In this document: piece after piece, positions 46,162 to 53,364 of the stretch
Layout: each line of letters opens with the position of its first letter
Position numbering within the stretch: position 1 is the stretch's first letter
Origin: Arcobacter sp.
Lineage (GTDB): Bacteria; Campylobacterota; Campylobacteria; Campylobacterales; Sulfurimonadaceae
Direction of reading: 5' to 3'
Length of the DNA: 64,000 nucleotides
NCBI GenBank assembly: GCA_024637195.1
Contig: JAGXFN010000006.1
Coordinates: 62,001-126,000 of the forward strand
The notes under the pieces: generated by a model
Seen by the model: the letters and a program-made list of their open reading frames with translations, nothing else
What the model was told of the DNA's origin: nothing
Database searches by the model: none
Made by a program: the position numbers and the translations under genes

Positions 46162-46269
46162 AAAAAGCCTTACGTTTAAAAAAAATAGTGTTTCGTTTAT
46201 TTAACCAAGAAAAAATATACCTTCGTAAATGCTTCGCCTGTTTGAGCGTAAATATTGTAAAAAAAGTGA

Positions 46270-46275
46270 TATAAT
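46270..46275 (+). promoter_or_regulatory. -10 element placing +1 on the rodA start codon
   Basis: TATAAT ends exactly 7 bases before the A of ATG 46282, and there is no Shine-Dalgarno sequence upstream of that ATG. The simplest reading is a leaderless rodA mRNA. Confidence 0.5.
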
Positions 46276-46281
46276 TCATAT

Positions 46282-47403
46282 ATGTGGAAAAAAATAGATC
46301 GCCGGATTATAGCACACTTTGATTATATTCTCATCGCTTTAATCACACCTCTTATCCTTGTTTCAGGCATGCTCATCGGAGAGATACATCCCGCATTGGC
46401 ACAAAAACATACGGTTTATGTACTCGTGAGTATTATGGCATTTGTTTTTTTCTTTCTTTTTCCTATTCGCCGTTTTTCATGGTTGATTCCCCTGCTGTAT
46501 TGGCTCAATATTGTGCTGCTGATAGCCGTAGAGTTCTTCGGGCATTCACGCTTAGGAGCCAAACGCTGGCTGGAGCTTCCCTTTATCAATTTTACTCTTC
46601 AACCCTCAGAGTTGATAAAACCGGCTTTTGTGCTGATGTTGGCCTATCTTGTCAGTAAAAACCCTCCGCCTCCGGGCGGTTATCGTTTAGTGGAATTTCT
46701 CAAGCTAAGTCTGTTTATTTTCCTGCCGTTTGTACTGATCGCTAAAGAACCGGATCTGGGAACGGCGTTGGTGATGTTAATACTGGGTTATGGTGTGCTT
46801 TTTGTCATCGGCGTGCATTGGAAGATATGGGCGACATTGGCAGTGACGATTTTGCTGGCAATACCTTTTTTATACGGACAGCTGCATGATTATCAGAAAA
46901 AACGCATCGTTGATTTTCTGAGCGAAAAACCCTCTTATCATGTACAGCAATCGATCATTGCTATCGGCTCAGGCGGACTCACCGGCAACAGCATTGAAGA
47001 ATCGACTCAAACGCAGATGAAGTTTCTGCCTATTGCATCGAGCGATTTTATTTTTGCTTATGTTGTGGAGCGTTTCGGGTTTGTCGGGGCTTTTTTGCTG
47101 GTAGGACTCTATATGGCATTGATACTGCACATCGTCTCGATAGGCTGGTTTAACAGTGACTACTTTATAAAGGTCGTCAGTCTCTCTCTAGCGCTTCTGC
47201 TTTTTATCTATATGAGTATTAACATTGCGATGACGATCGGTTTTGCCCCTGTTGTCGGTGTGCCTTTGCCAATGTTTTCTTATGGGGGAAGCAGTTTTGT
47301 TAATTTTATAGTCATTATCGCTATTTTGCAAAACCTGCTGGCTTTTCGTTATACTTTTTATTATAACTCCGACCGGCGTATGATAGATCCGCTCTGCAAA
47401 TGA
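46282..47403 (+). CDS. rodA: Rod-shape peptidoglycan polymerase RodA (SEDS family)
   Basis: SEDS glycosyltransferase of 373 aa with about 10 helices. Family signatures: GHSRLGAKRWLELPFINFTLQPSEL, KEPDLGTALVMLILG, the loop region QSIIAIGSGGLTGNS and the C-terminal GVPLPMFSYGGSSFVNF. It polymerises glycan strands with a class B PBP in the elongation machinery. The size and lack of long N-terminal tail favour RodA over FtsW. No ribosome site precedes the ATG. Followed by the tRNA gene. Confidence 0.92.
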   Translation: MWKKIDRRIIAHFDYILIALITPLILVSGMLIGEIHPALAQKHTVYVLVSIMAFVFFFLFPIRRFSWLIPLLYWLNIVLLIAVEFFGHSRLGAKRWLELPFINFTLQPSELIKPAFVLMLAYLVSKNPPPPGGYRLVEFLKLSLFIFLPFVLIAKEPDLGTALVMLILGYGVLFVIGVHWKIWATLAVTILLAIPFLYGQLHDYQKKRIVDFLSEKPSYHVQQSIIAIGSGGLTGNSIEESTQTQMKFLPIASSDFIFAYVVERFGFVGAFLLVGLYMALILHIVSIGWFNSDYFIKVVSLSLALLLFIYMSINIAMTIGFAPVVGVPLPMFSYGGSSFVNFIVIIAILQNLLAFRYTFYYNSDRRMIDPLCK

Positions 47404-47475
47404 CCTGTTTTCTGGGGTTTGTTGGAAGTTTTGAAAATATATGCAAGATTTAGATAGCTGTAAGCAATTAAGCTT

Positions 47476-47481
47476 TATACT
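47476..47481 (+). promoter_or_regulatory. -10 element (TATACT) of the tRNA gene
   Basis: TATACT predicts a start at 47488, 8 bases before the tRNA 5' end. The position is right for a stand-alone tRNA promoter. Confidence 0.45.
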
Positions 47482-47495
47482 TCCGCTCTTTAAAT

Positions 47496-47572
47496 GGATC
47501 TTTAGCTCAGTTGGTTAGAGCCCTCCGCTCATAACGGAGTGGTCCCGAGTTCGAGTCTCGGAGGATCCACCA
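47496..47572 (+). tRNA. tRNA with anticodon CAT (Met, or Ile2 with lysidine)
   Basis: A complete 77-base cloverleaf with encoded CCA: acceptor GGATCTT paired to AGGATCC (one G-T pair), D arm GCTCAGTTGGTTAGAGC, anticodon arm CTCCG-CTCATAA-CGGAG with anticodon CAT, and T arm with GTTCGAGTC. CAT reads Met codons, or AUA after C34 is changed to lysidine. The acceptor/D-arm start (GGATCTTTAGCTCAG) looks to me more like bacterial Ile2 than elongator Met, but I cannot settle it by eye. It is not an initiator, since the 1-72 pair is G-C. The mobile-element mosaic begins 129 bases downstream. Confidence 0.93.
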
Positions 47573-47700
47573 CCTTAAAACTCCCTAAAAAACGTACTTT
47601 TAAAGACGTTAGACTAAAAACAGCTTGCCCCACTTTCTATCTTCATAATCATCAGTTATACACATCATGTAAATTATTTCTGACACCATGAGATAAAAAA

Positions 47701-48020
47701 ATTAGGGTCAGGTCATCAATCTTCAATAATCAAATTTTTATGATAAGATAATGTCTAATAAATAAGAGGTTGAACACATGGCGAGAAGGCCAAGAAAATT
47801 AGGGTCAGGTCATCAATCTTTTATCAAAACATATATCAAAGTGTTTGATTTGGTATATGTACTATAGGTTGATGCTATAGATGATCAGAATATTGGACGA
47901 AACAAGTAGGAAAATAAGAGAAGTAAGATGATGCGATCAATGTGGGCGCAGGTAATGACATTATTGAAGATTGATGACCTGACCCTAATTTTTTGAAGAT
48001 TGATGACCTGACCCTAATTT
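47701..48020 (+). mobile_element. Defective REP-transposase element, disrupted by a second element
   Basis: The left 94 bases (47701-47794) match the start of the complete element at 48951-49044 in 93 of 94 positions. They include its leader and the first 17 bases of tnpA (ATGGCGAGAAGGCCAAG). The sequence then runs straight into another left end at 47798. The matching right end is GAAGATTGATGACCTGACC... at 47993-48020, so this looks like an element into which a short one inserted, with loss of the rest of tnpA. Confidence 0.75.
47798..47991 (+). mobile_element. 194-base MITE-like element with perfect 24-base inverted ends
   Basis: Left end ATTAGGGTCAGGTCATCAAT continues CTT; the right end at 47964-47991 is its inverted complement. 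The core of about 141 bases (47823-47963) is AT-rich and has no convincing coding frame, except possible short pieces. It is nested inside the defective element 47701-48020. Non-autonomous; probably mobilised by the TnpA encoded at 49028-49798. Confidence 0.7.
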
Positions 48021-48036
48021 TTAAGAAGGAAATAAA

Positions 48037-48873
48037 ATGATAAAAATGATGGTAACCTTACTAATAATTTTAGTAGGAAACTCTTTTTCGGAAGATATGA
48101 AGCTTGACAAGCCTTCCTTGTCTTATGGAAAAATAGAAACAAAACCTAAGTCATTCTCTGTTAATATCAACCCTTATAAAGACTCTTGGGTTAGCAACAA
48201 CTTATATGAAAATGAAAAAACAGTTATGTTTCTAATGTCATATCAGGTTTCTAAAGAAAATGTGCATCTTGTATTATATGATCTAATGAAGAGCAATATG
48301 GTATTTGATAGTATTATTAATGAAAGTGATTCTCTTGAAGTACAAATTTCTAGACTTTTAAAGGCATATAGATTGAACAAGATGAGTCCACTATCATATG
48401 AATATGAAAGTGGTAAAGGAAAATATTATAAATTGTTTAATAAAAAGTTTTTTACTTTCTTGTCAAACAAATGTGGAACTCCATTGGATGCCCATTTTCA
48501 AGTTGTATTAAATGGAGATATCTTGAGTGATCAAGCTATATTAAATAAAAATGAGTATCTTTTTTCATCCAATGAAGAATGTACTAATATGAATTTTAAA
48601 AATAATATATTAGTAAAAGGTCGTTCTCTTGGAATAGGATCAATATGGAGAATAAGCAAAAGTTTATACGCTGTATCTTTTTTTAAATATCCAGGTGTAT
48701 TTTTCTTGGACAAGAACCTAACGTTTGCTAATAAATATAATGATTTAAATGGATTGCTAGTAGTAAATTATAAACATATTAAAAAAGCTATGGACAAAGT
48801 GTATCAAAATAAAAAATCAAGACCTTTAGATGAAGTTGTTTCTGAAGTATTTTATAGCGTAGAAGAAAGGTAG
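48037..48873 (+). CDS. AT-rich exported protein of unknown function (cargo between element ends)
   Basis: A 278-aa protein with N-terminal signal MIKMMVTLLIILVGNSFS, then a basic, Asn/Lys/Tyr/Ser-rich body. Two Cys pairs are possible: Cys in NKCGTPL and in NEECTNM. I do not recognise the family. It is very AT-rich (17 G/C of 60 bases at 48241-48300) compared with host genes such as trpC, and sits between a right element end (48020) and a left end (48951). This suggests import from a low-GC donor. A further gene began right after it and was cut by the element. Function unknown. Confidence 0.7.
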   Translation: MIKMMVTLLIILVGNSFSEDMKLDKPSLSYGKIETKPKSFSVNINPYKDSWVSNNLYENEKTVMFLMSYQVSKENVHLVLYDLMKSNMVFDSIINESDSLEVQISRLLKAYRLNKMSPLSYEYESGKGKYYKLFNKKFFTFLSNKCGTPLDAHFQVVLNGDILSDQAILNKNEYLFSSNEECTNMNFKNNILVKGRSLGIGSIWRISKSLYAVSFFKYPGVFFLDKNLTFANKYNDLNGLLVVNYKHIKKAMDKVYQNKKSRPLDEVVSEVFYSVEER

Positions 48874-48878
48874 TTTAA

Positions 48879-49001
48879 ATGGCAACAGTAGCAATAACAA
48901 GCTTTATAAGTGAATCAACAAAATATATGGAGGATACCTCTTTAAGGAAAATTAGGGTCAGGTCATCAATCTTCAATAATCAAATTTTTATGATAAGATA
49001 A
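48879..49001 (+). pseudogene. Gene truncated by insertion of the REP-transposase element
   Basis: ATG at 48879, 5 bases after the previous stop, opens MATVAITSFISESTKYMEDT. After about 24 codons the frame enters the element's left end at 48951 and stops at 49001 inside it. The native part therefore ends at 48950. The rest of the gene is not found beyond the element, so it was lost. It seems to have been in one operon with the 278-aa protein. Family not recognisable from so few residues. Confidence 0.6.
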
Positions 49002-49817
49002 TGTCTAATAAATAAGAGGTTGGACACATGGCGAGAAGGCCAAGGATAGACCTAGCCGGGTATCATCATCTGATAAATCGTGGTGTTGCTCAATTAAATG
49101 TATATAAATGCAAGGCTGACAAGGATAAGTTTTTAGAAATTCTATGTAAGGCCTGCAGAGAGTACAAGGCTAATGTACATGACTATTGCTTGATGGACAA
49201 CCACTACCACCTTCTTATAGAAACAAAACAAGACAACCTTTCTCTTTTAATGCGTCAAATCAACAGTAATTATGCATGCTACTTTAATAGAAAGTATAAA
49301 CGTGTGGGACATCTTTGGCAAGGTCGGTACAAGTCGTGGTATATTGTGCAGGATGAATATCTTTATATGTTGTTAAGGTATATAGAATTTAACCCTATCA
49401 AAGCTAAAATGACATCAACTGTAGGTGAATATGAGTATTCTTTAGCACATGCAATTATAAATAATAAATTGGTTCCTTGTGCTAAACACTCAATGTTAAT
49501 CAAAGAGTTTGCTTCAGAAACAATGGTAGAATTTTTAGCATTGCAATTGAGTGCGAATGAACTGGCAAGACTAAATAAAGAACAAAAACGTGCTATTACA
49601 ATAGAAGATGAAAAATTATCAATATCAATGAGCAAAACCTTAGATGAACATTTTTACGAGTGTGAACTTAAAGAAGCACGTAATGATGCAATGTTAGATG
49701 CTTATACTGATGGACATACGCAATCAGCAATAGCTAAATATTTAGGTGTATCAGCAGGCTTGGTTTCAATGATAGTAAAGGCAAGAAATGAAGATTGATG
49801 ACGTAAGTCTGATTTTT
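48951..49817 (+). mobile_element. Complete REP-associated Y1 transposase element
   Basis: Begins with the left end ATTAGGGTCAGGTCATCAAT, carries tnpA (49028-49798) and ends at 49790-49817 with a diverged right end (GAAGATTGATGACGTAAGTC). That right end matches the others in its first 13 bases and in the final ATTTTT. The tnpA stop codon TGA lies inside the right end. Length is about 870 bases. The nearly identical left ends (93 of 94) argue for recent activity within this locus. Confidence 0.75.
49028..49798 (+). CDS. REP-associated tyrosine transposase (TnpA_REP/RAYT, HUH Y1)
   Basis: IS200-like single-tyrosine HUH endonuclease of 256 aa. N-terminal RRPRIDLAGYHHLINRG, HUH motif in MDNHYHLL (His59, His61), GHLWQGRYKSW, and catalytic Tyr118 in RYIEFNPIKA. 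The C-terminal part (TQSAIAKYLGVSAGLVSMIV) looks like a helix-turn-helix that could read the element ends. Such enzymes cut single-stranded DNA at hairpin-bearing ends and spread REP/MITE sequences. The start ATG follows AAGAGGTTGGACAC. The 5' leader and first codons are repeated in the defective copy at 47701-47794. Confidence 0.92.
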   Translation: MARRPRIDLAGYHHLINRGVAQLNVYKCKADKDKFLEILCKACREYKANVHDYCLMDNHYHLLIETKQDNLSLLMRQINSNYACYFNRKYKRVGHLWQGRYKSWYIVQDEYLYMLLRYIEFNPIKAKMTSTVGEYEYSLAHAIINNKLVPCAKHSMLIKEFASETMVEFLALQLSANELARLNKEQKRAITIEDEKLSISMSKTLDEHFYECELKEARNDAMLDAYTDGHTQSAIAKYLGVSAGLVSMIVKARNED

Positions 49818-49836
49818 AAAGGAGCTATAACAAAAT

Positions 49837-51531
49837 ATGCAATCGACAAATAGAGAGCTTAAACAGCTGCCATGGCTGGAAAATTCTGAGGGCAAGACCC
49901 GTCGCGTAGGGGTTGAACTTGAAATGAATGGCCTTGATCTTGATGGACTGGCCGAGCTGGTGGCCGACTTTTTTGGCCTCGACATTGCATCGAGTGGACG
50001 CTACGAGCGTCTGTTAGAGGGTGATCCGGCGGGTGATTGGGTGGTCGAAGTAGACTATGAACTGCTCAAGCGACTTGGCCGCGAGGAGCGACTGGATAAG
50101 ACCCTCTCGGATCAGATCAACAAGTCAGCCGAAGATGTGCTTGTCTGGGCCGCCGAGGCACTCGTGCCGATGGAGATCATCGGCCCACCGCTACCACTTG
50201 ATCGGCTTGGTGATGTGGAGACGTTAATCTCACACCTCAGAAAAGCAGGCGCCAAGGGTACTTCGGACAGTGCCGTCAACGCCTTTAGCATGCAGTTTAA
50301 TCTCGAGCTGCCGAGTCACGATCCCCATGCTATTACTGCCTTTCTCAAAGCCTTTTTATGTCTATATGATTGGCTGTTCTTGCGTGCTGACATTAACTTC
50401 TCGCGCCGGGTTACCAGTTACATCGACCCCTTTCCGATTAACTATGTAAAGAAGCTCCTCGTTGCAGATTACCGGCCCGATCTCGCGACTTTGATTGATG
50501 ACTATCTCACTGACAATCCGACTCGTAATCGCGCACTCGATATGCTTCCGCTGTTTATGTTTCTTGATGAGAAACGTGTGCGCGCCAGGGTTGATGACGC
50601 ACTGGTCAAGGCGCGTCCCACTTTCCATTACCGCCTGCCGGATTGCAAGATCGACAAGAGCGACTGGGGGCTTTATATGGCATGGAACGACTGGGTGGAG
50701 GTCGAACGTCTGGCTGCGGATGAAGAGCGCCTACAAGCCTGTTGCGATGCGTATCTCGAGTTTCTTAACAGTCCGATGAAACGCCTGTTCAAAAAATGGG
50801 CCACAAGCGTGCAGGAAGATTGGCTGCATACAGGAAAAATTTCTGAACCGGTAATCGCCATTACGGGACCGGAGTGTGGCGCCTTTGGTCCTCGCATGCT
50901 GGTGGCATTAGCGGTACGCCTGTATGGTGCTCGCCCGCTGCAATTGCGCCCGGGCGATGAAGATAAGAATCATGAGTATGATGGTGTAGTGGTGACCGGC
51001 GGTCACGATGTCGAGCCGGTGCTCTATGCGGCCGAACCCGAAATAGAGTCCAATTATGACACCGCACGTGACGCACTGGAAATTGCCATAATCACGGATG
51101 CACTTGCGCGAGAACTGCCTCTGCTCGGCATCTGCCGAGGCGCACAACTGCTTAATATCTGCCGGGGCGGCACACTGCATCAGGAGCTACACTCACAGCG
51201 CCGGAAAACATCCAACCGATGGACGGTGCTACCGCTCAAGACACTGTGCGTCGTAGACGAGCCGGAAACCCGCGACAGCTTGCTGTTTAGGCTCTTTGGA
51301 CAGGGCCGCTCACGCATTAACAGTCTGCATAATCAGGGGATTGATCAGGTCGGGAAGGGTCTCAAAGTAACTGGACGTGACCTTGATGGTATCATTCAGG
51401 CCGTAGAAGATCCATCCCAGGCATTTCTGGTTGGCGTGCAATGGCATCCTGAATTTCTTCTCTATCTGAAAAGCCAGCGTGCCTTGTTTCATGAAATTGT
51501 CAAAAAGGCGCGAAAACTCAAAAAAAACTAG
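49837..51531 (+). CDS. Amidoligase - class I glutamine amidotransferase (peptidase C26) fusion
   Basis: A 564-aa bifunctional protein. Residues about 20-330 look like the COOH-NH2 amidoligase family related to glutamate-cysteine ligase (RRVGVELEMNGLDLDGLAEL, GDWVVEVDYELL, MEIIGPPLPLDRLGDVETL). Residues about 345-555 are a class I GATase/C26 domain with nucleophile Cys433 (LGICRGAQLLNICRGG) and His537/Glu539 (VGVQWHPEF), as in gamma-Glu-GABA hydrolase. One half could form and the other cut gamma-glutamyl-type amide bonds. Codon use (CTG, GCC, CGC, GGC) and 33 G/C of 60 at 50041-50100 contrast with adjacent AT-rich DNA. It lies between element ends and is probably acquired. The stop codon sits in a tagggtcag element relic. 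Confidence 0.82.
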   Translation: MQSTNRELKQLPWLENSEGKTRRVGVELEMNGLDLDGLAELVADFFGLDIASSGRYERLLEGDPAGDWVVEVDYELLKRLGREERLDKTLSDQINKSAEDVLVWAAEALVPMEIIGPPLPLDRLGDVETLISHLRKAGAKGTSDSAVNAFSMQFNLELPSHDPHAITAFLKAFLCLYDWLFLRADINFSRRVTSYIDPFPINYVKKLLVADYRPDLATLIDDYLTDNPTRNRALDMLPLFMFLDEKRVRARVDDALVKARPTFHYRLPDCKIDKSDWGLYMAWNDWVEVERLAADEERLQACCDAYLEFLNSPMKRLFKKWATSVQEDWLHTGKISEPVIAITGPECGAFGPRMLVALAVRLYGARPLQLRPGDEDKNHEYDGVVVTGGHDVEPVLYAAEPEIESNYDTARDALEIAIITDALARELPLLGICRGAQLLNICRGGTLHQELHSQRRKTSNRWTVLPLKTLCVVDEPETRDSLLFRLFGQGRSRINSLHNQGIDQVGKGLKVTGRDLDGIIQAVEDPSQAFLVGVQWHPEFLLYLKSQRALFHEIVKKARKLKKN

Positions 51532-51549
51532 GGTCAGCTTATCTTTCAA
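51523..51549 (+). repeat. Relic of a REP-transposase left end
   Basis: AAAAACTAGGGTCAGCTTAT then CTTTCAA resembles the element left end (AAAAATTAGGGTCAGGTCAT then CAATCTTCAA): the TAGGGTCAG core is identical and the ATCTTTCAA tail is close. It marks the right border of the accessory region and contains the stop codon of the amidoligase fusion and that of the small gene on the other strand. Confidence 0.45.
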
Positions 51550-51724
51550 AGCCTTCGCGCATTCCCTTTGACATTTTTTGAAACTCAGTCTGCGGCTTTG
51601 CTCTTTCAGCGGTACTGTTGTTAGCGTTGTTTACCGGAAGAACCAGTGCAAGCATGATAAATATAAGTGAAAACAGCATGGCCGAGAGAATAGTCAGCAG
51701 CAGTTTTAACTTAAAATCACTCAT
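51539..51724 (-). CDS. Small single-pass membrane protein
   Basis: A 61-aa protein with one strong membrane helix (LKLLLTILSAMLFSLIFIMLALVL is the hydrophobic span, given by residues 5-28) and a polar tail (TEFQKMSKGMREGFER). No family recognised. It starts 36 bases after the pseudo-caspase gene on the same strand and may be coexpressed. Its stop codon lies in the element relic, so the 3' end may have been altered by insertion. Confidence 0.55.
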   Translation of the reverse strand: MSDFKLKLLLTILSAMLFSLIFIMLALVLPVNNANNSTAERAKPQTEFQKMSKGMREGFER

Positions 51725-51760
51725 TTGTTTCTCTTTCTGAACAGTTTTGAAAATTGTACC

Positions 51761-52699
51761 CTATTTTTCTTGCAGGAGGTTTTCACCGACATGATCCGGC
51801 GAAAGATCTTCTTTGACCGGGGTTCGCTCTTCTTTTTTCTCATCTTTTTTAAGCTCGGCAAGGTTGGCCTTGGCGAAAGCAGCATATTTGCTTGCCGGAT
51901 AACGCAAGAGATAGGCACTGTAAGCAGATGCCGAGTCAAGGGCCAGGGTCTCAACCCAGCGCTTTTCTTCTTTGCTGATAAGCCTGAAGGGGAGGTTGAA
52001 GTAAAAACTCTGATTTGAAGTTATCTGATACGGAGTTTTGAAACGCGTTTTCATCTGCTCAAAGCTCTCTTTGTTCGAGGCACCCCGGCGTGAAAGTACA
52101 GAAATCAACTTTGTCGTAAAAGCGTAGGGGGGCACAATTTTGTTTGGAGCGGCTGAAAAAATCAGATCGGTGCTCTTGTCCGGCACGATTGCAGCCAAGC
52201 CTTTTTCTTCTGTTCTAAAGCGCTCATTAAAAGGATTGTCCTGGGCAGAATCAAGGATGATGATATTTAAACGATTTTGCGAGAGTCGCATTTTATTTAT
52301 TATGGCATCAAGTTCTATCGCTTTATACAGAACATGGTAATCGCTTTCTATAAAAGTCTCTGTGGGAATAAGGTAGTTTTTCTTTTTGACGTGCACGGTA
52401 TGGCCGTTATAATAGAAAAGAGCAACACACTTTTTTTCCATAAGATAATTAAACTCGCGCAGTCCTTTGATGAGTTCGCGTTTACTGGCATTTTCAAGGT
52501 AGATGACCTCAAAGTTGTTCATTTCCAGGAACGCTTTCATTTTTTGTGCATCGCTGACCGCGTTGTCCATAGGCGATTCGTCATAAGCGCCGTTGCCGAT
52601 TACAAAAGCGACACGTTTTTCATTTTTCATCGTGTCCAGTGAAATATTATCAGCATTCAAAAAAGAAACAAGCAGTAAAAAAAGAAAAAGATAGTGCAT
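51761..52699 (-). CDS. Exported caspase-fold (peptidase C14) protein lacking the catalytic Cys
   Basis: A 312-aa protein: signal peptide MHYLFLFLLLVSFLNA, then a caspase-like domain (about 27-230) with KRVAFVIGNGAYDESPMDNAVSDA, catalytic His100 in FYYNGHTVHV, and the second motif IIILDSAQDNPF. In active relatives the latter reads DACRNNP; here the Cys position is Ala152 (codon GCC), so peptidase activity is not expected. The C-terminal part has a TPR-like helix (SAYSAYLLRYPASKYAAFAK) and a charged tail. ATG 52699 was chosen for the signal peptide. Periplasmic pseudo-enzyme; role unknown. Confidence 0.8.
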   Translation of the reverse strand: MHYLFLFLLLVSFLNADNISLDTMKNEKRVAFVIGNGAYDESPMDNAVSDAQKMKAFLEMNNFEVIYLENASKRELIKGLREFNYLMEKKCVALFYYNGHTVHVKKKNYLIPTETFIESDYHVLYKAIELDAIINKMRLSQNRLNIIILDSAQDNPFNERFRTEEKGLAAIVPDKSTDLIFSAAPNKIVPPYAFTTKLISVLSRRGASNKESFEQMKTRFKTPYQITSNQSFYFNLPFRLISKEEKRWVETLALDSASAYSAYLLRYPASKYAAFAKANLAELKKDEKKEERTPVKEDLSPDHVGENLLQEK

Positions 52700-52839
52700 A
52701 AAACCCCTTAAATTCCAGCCAATCTGCATAGCGCAGATGCGACTTGTATATCGGGGCATTATACACAAAGGAGTAAAAAAGAAGCAGAGGTGTGTCTTGT
52801 ATCAATAAAAGATTGCGTGAAGATAGAGACGATTTGTTA

Positions 52840-53364
52840 TTAGATCAGTTGTCCATTCTTGACATATCTATCTAAAAACTGCATGTTTTTCATGACACGG
52901 TTGTAGTAAGGGGTATTGACCATGCCACCGTTGTAACCGCTGATCATACGCAAATAATCTTTTCGGCTCTTTTTTAAAAGAGTGAGATAATATGCTGAGA
53001 TCTGTGCGGATGTTTTGACGTCTGTGAGAAGTTTGTTTGCTATCTGCGCATCGCTGAGCTTGTTAATCCACTCCAGCGCATTGACGTGTTGGGCAACATA
53101 ACGTGCGGTAGCGACTTGGATCTGCATGGTACCCAAAGAGGCTTTTGTGATGATAATGCCTTTTTTGAAGTCTCCGATAATATTTTTCCCGGCACTGCTC
53201 TCGGTCAAACAAATCGCGGCCAAAGTATTTTCATAGGTTTCCCCACTATAATCCGGAATAGTACGTGCTACATCTCTGACGGTTTGCAAAATTTTAAGCT
53301 GCTCTTGCGAAAGTGCAAATAGCTGCAGTGTAAATAGAAAAAATAGTGGGACTAAACGAATCAA
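52840..53364 (-). CDS. Periplasmic lytic transglycosylase-like protein (SLT fold)
   Basis: A 174-aa exported protein (MIRLVPLFFLFTLQLFA) with an SLT/lysozyme-like domain: catalytic Glu in AAICLTESSAG, SLGTMQIQVATARYV and MISGYNGGMVNTPYYNRVM. It would cleave glycan strands, forming 1,6-anhydro-MurNAc ends. It is small and lacks extra domains, as in specialised transglycosylases linked to secretion or pili. No operon partner: 140 bases separate it from the pseudo-caspase gene. Confidence 0.82.
   Translation of the reverse strand: MIRLVPLFFLFTLQLFALSQEQLKILQTVRDVARTIPDYSGETYENTLAAICLTESSAGKNIIGDFKKGIIITKASLGTMQIQVATARYVAQHVNALEWINKLSDAQIANKLLTDVKTSAQISAYYLTLLKKSRKDYLRMISGYNGGMVNTPYYNRVMKNMQFLDRYVKNGQLI

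Larger units (their letters stand above)
47573..48036. other. 464-base gene-free stretch after the tRNA, mostly nested transposon ends
   Basis: The first 128 bases are AT-rich spacer with no recognised feature and no duplicated tRNA tail. From 47701 on the stretch consists of two left ends, a 141-base AT-rich core and two right ends of the REP-transposase element (annotated separately). The last 16 bases carry AAGAAGGAA, the ribosome site of the following gene. Confidence 0.7.

Noticed and set aside
47701-49817. Repeats of ATTAGGGTCAGGTC could be a CRISPR array
   Set aside because: Copies are few, in both orientations, irregularly spaced, and bound to a Y1 transposase gene. No cas genes are present.
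47496-51549. Classical integrase-driven island at the tRNA
   Set aside because: No tyrosine or serine recombinase gene and no second copy of the tRNA 3' end were seen.
51539-52699. Pseudo-caspase plus small membrane protein as an antiviral effector pair
   Set aside because: The caspase-like protein is exported and lacks the catalytic Cys, and no sensor or defence gene is adjacent. The idea has no support beyond proximity.
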